A stretch of DNA of 64,000 nt from Ricinus communis (Eukaryota; Streptophyta; Magnoliopsida; Malpighiales; Euphorbiaceae), in NCBI RefSeq assembly GCF_019578655.1, contig NC_063265.1, positions 2,638,501-2,702,500 on the forward strand, written 5' to 3'. Under the pieces are notes generated by a model. The model saw nothing but the letters and a program-made list of their open reading frames with translations, did no database searches and was not told the DNA's origin. A program made the position numbers and the translations under genes. Below are positions 59,300 through 64,000 of the stretch, piece by piece. The first letter of the stretch is position 1, and every line of letters starts with the position of its first letter.

Positions 59300-60430
59300 T
59301 AATTAATTTGTATTTATAGCCAAATTAATTTGGCAAAGCCTATAGATAAAGCCTATTTAATTTTTATCCAAATCCTAAAGCTCATGGATTTTGGTCCATA
59401 TTTGGATTCCCCATCCATAAATAAATGCTTGGTCCACTAGTCATGAGTTTGTTTAATAATCCTTAAGGATTATTGACGTGTGGAAAATAAGAAAGTAGAA
59501 AGTAGAGTCTTTTAGAAGCTTGAAGCATGTCCTTGTGAAGTGTGAAAGAAATAATATAAGTGTCAACCAAGGAGGAAATAGTATGAAAGTGAAGCATATC
59601 CAAGAAAGGAAAAACATGTTTATGTTATATGAAGAAGGCAATTGAGCAAAAGAAGAAAGTAGAGTGAAATATGGACATGAACTTGAGAAAAGTAAGGAAG
59701 TGAGCAAGGAAGTTACATCCGTATTAAAATGTGCAAAGCAATAGTACATGCTCTCAATATGGAGAGTTAATTGAGGACTAAGCCAAGGATGAAGAATACA
59801 TCAAAGCATCTCTCAAGCCATGAAAGTCTATAAATTGGGAAGGATCTTATAGTGAGCAAAACCCCAACTAATTAATTGAACCAAAACAGAAAGTCCATAA
59901 ACTTTATCCTTAGATTAGTTCAACAATCCTTAGTTAAACAATCTTTATAATAGAAAAGCAATCCTTAGTTATTAATCTACAATATGTCCAAAGCTCTCAA
60001 GTGTTCCTTAGCATTCAACTATATTTGTAAGTCATTTACTTTATGCAATCAAATTCTTAAAGCTTTCAAGTTACTGTTTCAGCGTTATATTTATTCTCTT
60101 ATTCCTTAGTTTACATTTCACATCATTGCTCTTAGCTTACAATAATTTAGCTCTTAGTTTTATTCCTTAAGCTCATTTCACATTTCCAACTCACTAATCA
60201 CACATCTTTAGCTCATAATTGCATGCTCAAAACTCAAATTTATAACCTAGCTCATTAATTAGCTTTACATAGTGATTTGGCAAAACTGCATCAACTTAGC
60301 TGTGAATCCAATGTAGTTTGGGTAGTTTAGCGCATTAATTAACTCTACATAACAATTATTTGAGATAATCAGCTTCTAGCATGCTTAACAATCCATCGCA
60401 CGTGAAAGGGCCAATATACTAACCAAATAG
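59300..60430 (+). repeat. 5' LTR of the 59.3-64 kb retroelement
   Basis: The TATA box TCTATAAAT lies at 59827-59835. U3-like sequence precedes it, and an R/U5-like C/T-rich part (AGCTCATTTCACATTTCC) follows. It ends in CGCACGTGAAAGGGCC...AAATAGTAATT just before the PBS-like motif, paralleling the ends at 41798 and 56320. The left boundary was not fixed. Confidence 0.6.
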
Positions 60431-63400
60431 TAATTCTGGCATGCTCGATGGGACACATCCACATAATGCATCAACATAATGTTTATTTTGTTTGGTGAAG
60501 AATTCCTGAACTAATGATTCTAAAGACCAATTGTGTTTTGGGAAATATTACTAAGTCTCATGACACATGCACCTATAACAACAGGGCATAAGATTTATAT
60601 TCCTCAACTTTTGGAATAAATCGAATAGAGAAGGGAGAGGAGCCCAATTCCTCAAAATCCTTGCCCTCAAGGTGAGGAAGTTCACCAAAATCCAATAGGA
60701 CCTGATGCTTACAAATCTAGGTAACAATTTGCTTTCACTCTTTAGTGCTGCTAATCCTAATGCTTACTTTGAAATCCTACAGGGTCTAAGAAAGCAGACT
60801 AAAAAGGTACTCAAGATAGTAGAATAATATACCAGATAACTGGATGAAGACTTTGCATAATTGCACAGAGGGTATAGCGAGAATCTGATAGCACCAATTC
60901 ACTAGATGAATTCCTTAATTGAGTTTGTCTAGAAGCATTATCGACTTCCATCCCCAACTCTACAATGGGCTAAAGAAGTTTTTATTGTTAGACCTATTGG
61001 ACACTGTGGTGAGGAGATCAAGGGTAGATCTTCAGAGGCTTCTCTTACTGTGAATCAGATCCAAAGGCAAGCCTAGGATCGCTATCAACCTCCTCATTAC
61101 TGAGAAAAAGATTCAAGACTTGTTAGGACTCAATCGCAAACTGGCTGTTAATTTATAAGGCCTATGATTCCTTAGTAATTATATGGAGTAACCAATCCCA
61201 GCATTCAACATTATTTACATAAGGCAGAGACTATTGCTCAAGGAACTTCATACATTAGAATTAATAGAGGAAATATATTTTAATTATCAATTCCTAAAAT
61301 GCAAATTTCTCAAACTAACATTAATACAGGTGTAGTGAGAGAAGTGATACATGAGCTGTATGGACTTGGCCTTGACCAAATAGGTCGTCTTTAATTAGAA
61401 GCCATATCATGTTGAGGATTGGATTGACAAAGGAACCTTTAAGTTTCAAAAAAAAAAAGAAACCCTGTTGATAGACGAGGACTCACTTCCTCCCGTGGCA
61501 TCTATTAACACTACTATTTTGAATTAAGGTCCATCCTTAAGGATAAGAGCAAGGCATAGATTAAGGCCAGGAAGTCAATTTATAAGAATTCATCAAAAGT
61601 CAAGAAATCTAATAACAAGAAGATGCTTTACAGAAGGTGGATATCTAAAAAGATGATAATTCAAGTCCAGCAGGAGATGAAGTAGGATCATGCTTCAAAG
61701 CAGAAATGTAATCCACCTCCTTAAGGAATTGACACTCATGATGAGAGAGTCCAGCAAATGCCAACAGGAGCTGTTGTTAGGAAGTCAAAAGAACAAAGCT
61801 TCAACAATCAGGACAGAGAAGTCACCCCTAGGCTTTCAGCAGAAATCCTAAAAGAACTAGGGAGGCAATCCTTAGAAGTTTATGAAGATATTCCTCAAAA
61901 GATAATGATCGTGATCACAATCAAGTCGATGAGCAATACGAAGCATATCAACAGAGTAAGGAATCAACTCATCCTCCTCACACACCATATAATGATGGTT
62001 GCCACAGTGGGGAGCCTATAGATCCTTAGCAAAGTTACATGATTTGTTCTACTGCGCATGGAGCTGAGGAATCTAAAGAAGTTCCACTTGAACTCGAGGG
62101 GAAGTCATTAGAGATTTCTCAAAAAGAGCTTAACTCATGTAATGTTCATGCTACGAAGGACTATCAACTATTCCATAAGTGTGAGGAATTTCCACAATAT
62201 AATAGTTATTTTATAAGCAAGCTTGTGGATTCCCCACAAAATTTTAAAGTCACTTCGCCTACTACTGCATCCTTAAATAAAAAAAGGAGATCAAAGAAGA
62301 ACTATGCAAGCAAAAACAATTTTTGCAAGGTGTGGGTGCCTAAGAAATATATGATTCAAGTAAGAGAAGAGCAACACAAGAATCACTAGAAGAACCATGA
62401 GCAATATTTAATGAAATTCATACTATAAAGACTTTCCACAAAATATGGATTCCTGAGCAATATTTAATGCAGACAGAGAAGAACCATGAGAGGAATGTGT
62501 ATAAAGCTCCTAATCATTCTTATGTAAGGTTTCACAGAAAACAACCGAGAGTTGTAAATTCTTCACATATGAAACCCCATTAACAAAGACGTAGATTTCA
62601 TAGAGAATTTTCACAACCTATAACTAGAATATAAAAGCGAATATTCCAGAGGCAAAGGATTGTAAAGAGAATAAGGATGGAATTGAAGACACTTCCTAAG
62701 GAGAAAAAATCCATTGAGTTAAGATCAATAGAAATGGCAGAATATCAAAACGGAGTTTTTAAAGTAGGAGAAGTTCTAGTATCTTATAGAAATTAAATAA
62801 AATTTATAGTCACCATCCCGAAGTCAACTGTAGAAAAAATAAGGAAGGCTGACACAGAGGCTCGGGGGACACCTTCCCCAATGAAAGAAAAAAGCTTCTA
62901 TCAAGGATTCACAAGTTCAAAGAAGGTGGGGATTCACAAGCCTTTAAAAAGGATATCAGCAAAAAATTCAATAGAAGACTTCATCTTTATTGAAAAATCC
63001 ATTTCAACACTCATTCAGGTGGTAATCAACATCTAGGGAGCCCACATATTAAGATCAAAACTGATAGTAAGTTTTTATTATTCATTTTTTACAGTATTAA
63101 TATAATTTTTAGTTATTACACCTTACTATGGAAAGAATGAGCTTAAATCACTACCCAAGAAAGATATGGATTTTGAGCCTATTTAATTTATGGGCTAGGA
63201 TCAAAGAAAGGAGTAAGATTAAGATCAAAAGTCGATACCATAACCATGGAATCAAGTTCCTAATAGTAGTGATTTGGTATTGAAGGAGTGATAGGTTGAT
63301 TATGTTGTTAGATTTGATCTCTAAATCAGTTATTTAGGATCCATGAAAAAAGGTTAGTCCAAGGGCCACTTTTTTTTATAAGGTTTGCTAAGATCCAATC

Positions 63401-63999
63401 TCTTGCTTAGTAAAAGTTTCTCAGTAAATGAGGTTGGAGGAAAAACAACAGTGGATTAATCACAAAGAATAGCACTGAAGCATCAAAATTTGTCCTAATG
63501 GAGTAAAGAATAGGTTTACAAAAAGAGTTAGGATCAAAGAAAGAAATACACAGATAAGTCGTGGATTTTAAGCAAAATTCTATAGGCATTAGATTAGAAA
63601 ACTCTATCTAAGAATGTGAAGAAGTGACAATGGAAGTGCTTGTAGTGGTAGTGGCAATAGTAGCAATAATGCCTGAAGAATGAAGACTAGGATTATCCTA
63701 TAGACAAAGGTTCAAGACATTAAGACAAGAAGAAGTAAAATACAAAAACATCAAGTTGAAAAGGCAAGGAATTACCATGTTCACAGTAGTAGCTCCTAAA
63801 GGGTTTGGAGTAGAGACATCAAAGAAATCTTAATCAGAGCCCAAGACGATATGTCTGACCAACAAAAGGAAAGTCATGTACCATTTCGAATTTTATCATT
63901 TTTATTCCATACAGGCCTTTCATTCATATGTTACACATTCCTAAAGTTTCATATTTAATTAAAAATCTCAGGCATATCATTGCTTGTCGAAATTAATTA
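60431..63999 (+). mobile_element. Internal region of a gypsy-type retroelement, running off the window
   Basis: A PBS-like TGGCATGCTCGATGGGA at 60437-60453 is followed by degenerate coding sequence. Blocks include ENLIAPIH and PSPTLQWAKEVF near 60880-60980, and GLGLDQIGR then KPYHVEDWIDKGTFKF near 61360-61440, related to the gag at 42560-42640. No protease, RT or integrase motif was seen and no 3' LTR lies before the window end. The region 61940-63070 has a truncated relative on the minus strand at 24734-25900. The part 63070-63999 shows no recognisable domain. Confidence 0.6.
61758..62950 (+). pseudogene. Unidentified conserved retroelement ORF (copy at 62 kb)
   Basis: Open frames at 61758-62021 and 62039-62389 are followed by a further broken stretch to about 62950. 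The later part has HSYVRFHRKQ and EYQNGVFKVGEVLVSYRN, matching the minus strand at 25316-24878. The protein is Lys/Glu/Ser-rich with KNYASKNNFCKVWVPKKYM. No standard retroelement domain is recognised. The function is unknown. Confidence 0.45.
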
Positions 64000-64000
64000 A

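Overview
This window is plant nuclear DNA. It is AT-rich, has long stretches of decayed transposable elements, GT-AG spliced genes and no bacterial-type operons. The two intact host genes are a non-LEC1-type NF-YB subunit (NF-YB3-like) and a SEC14/CRAL-TRIO lipid-transfer protein. Both look like those of a core eudicot, and a Malpighiales/Euphorbiaceae source is a guess from the protein flavour only.

Layout. (1) 1-6970 is a scrambled endogenous pararetrovirus (Caulimoviridae-type). Coat-protein fragments lie on the minus strand, partly in two copies. A movement-protein remnant, a tRNA-Met primer-binding site, and protease and reverse-transcriptase remnants lie on the plus strand. RNase H is a short head-on fragment. 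(2) 6950-8900 is probably an old Ty3/gypsy LTR on the minus strand. (3) 9100-10004 is the NF-YB gene with a G-box and TATA box upstream. (4) 10005-13126 is AT-rich intergenic DNA with two copies of a MITE-like inverted-repeat element and a perfect hairpin. (5) 13127-14528 is one CACTA terminus joined to the 5' end of a Copia element; 18317-22265 is a second, longer Copia copy of the same family on the same strand. (6) 22266-24710 holds a LINE 3' fragment and a DUF1985-like pseudogene. (7) 24734-25900 is a minus-strand fragment of a retroelement whose longer relative fills 59300-63999. (8) 26982-32554 (minus) is the SEC14 gene. Its 11 exons were all placed by splice sites and give a 336-residue protein. 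(9) 34440-41050 is a degenerate Mutator-like element (MULE) with an inner and an outer pair of inverted repeats. (10) 41240-50832 is a gypsy-type LTR element. Its 3' LTR is split by a nested 3.8 kb Copia element with clear LTRs, PBS and target-site duplication, and its interior carries a 32-bp palindromic minisatellite. (11) 53160-55063 is a LINE fragment interrupted by a MITE. (12) 55700-56320 is a solo LTR, and 58270-58622 is a 65-bp tandem repeat.

The host genes are separate transcription units with no sign of working together. NF-YB acts in the nucleus as a histone-fold CCAAT-binding subunit, and the SEC14 protein is expected to move phosphoinositides or other lipids at membranes. Everything else is mobile or viral sequence in various states of decay. 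I found no complete, intact mobile element and no convincing undescribed biological system. The most unusual structures are the inverted and duplicated pararetrovirus locus, the 32-bp palindromic minisatellite, the doubly nested MULE inverted repeats, and the unidentified conserved reading frame shared by the two copies at 24.9 kb and 62.8 kb.
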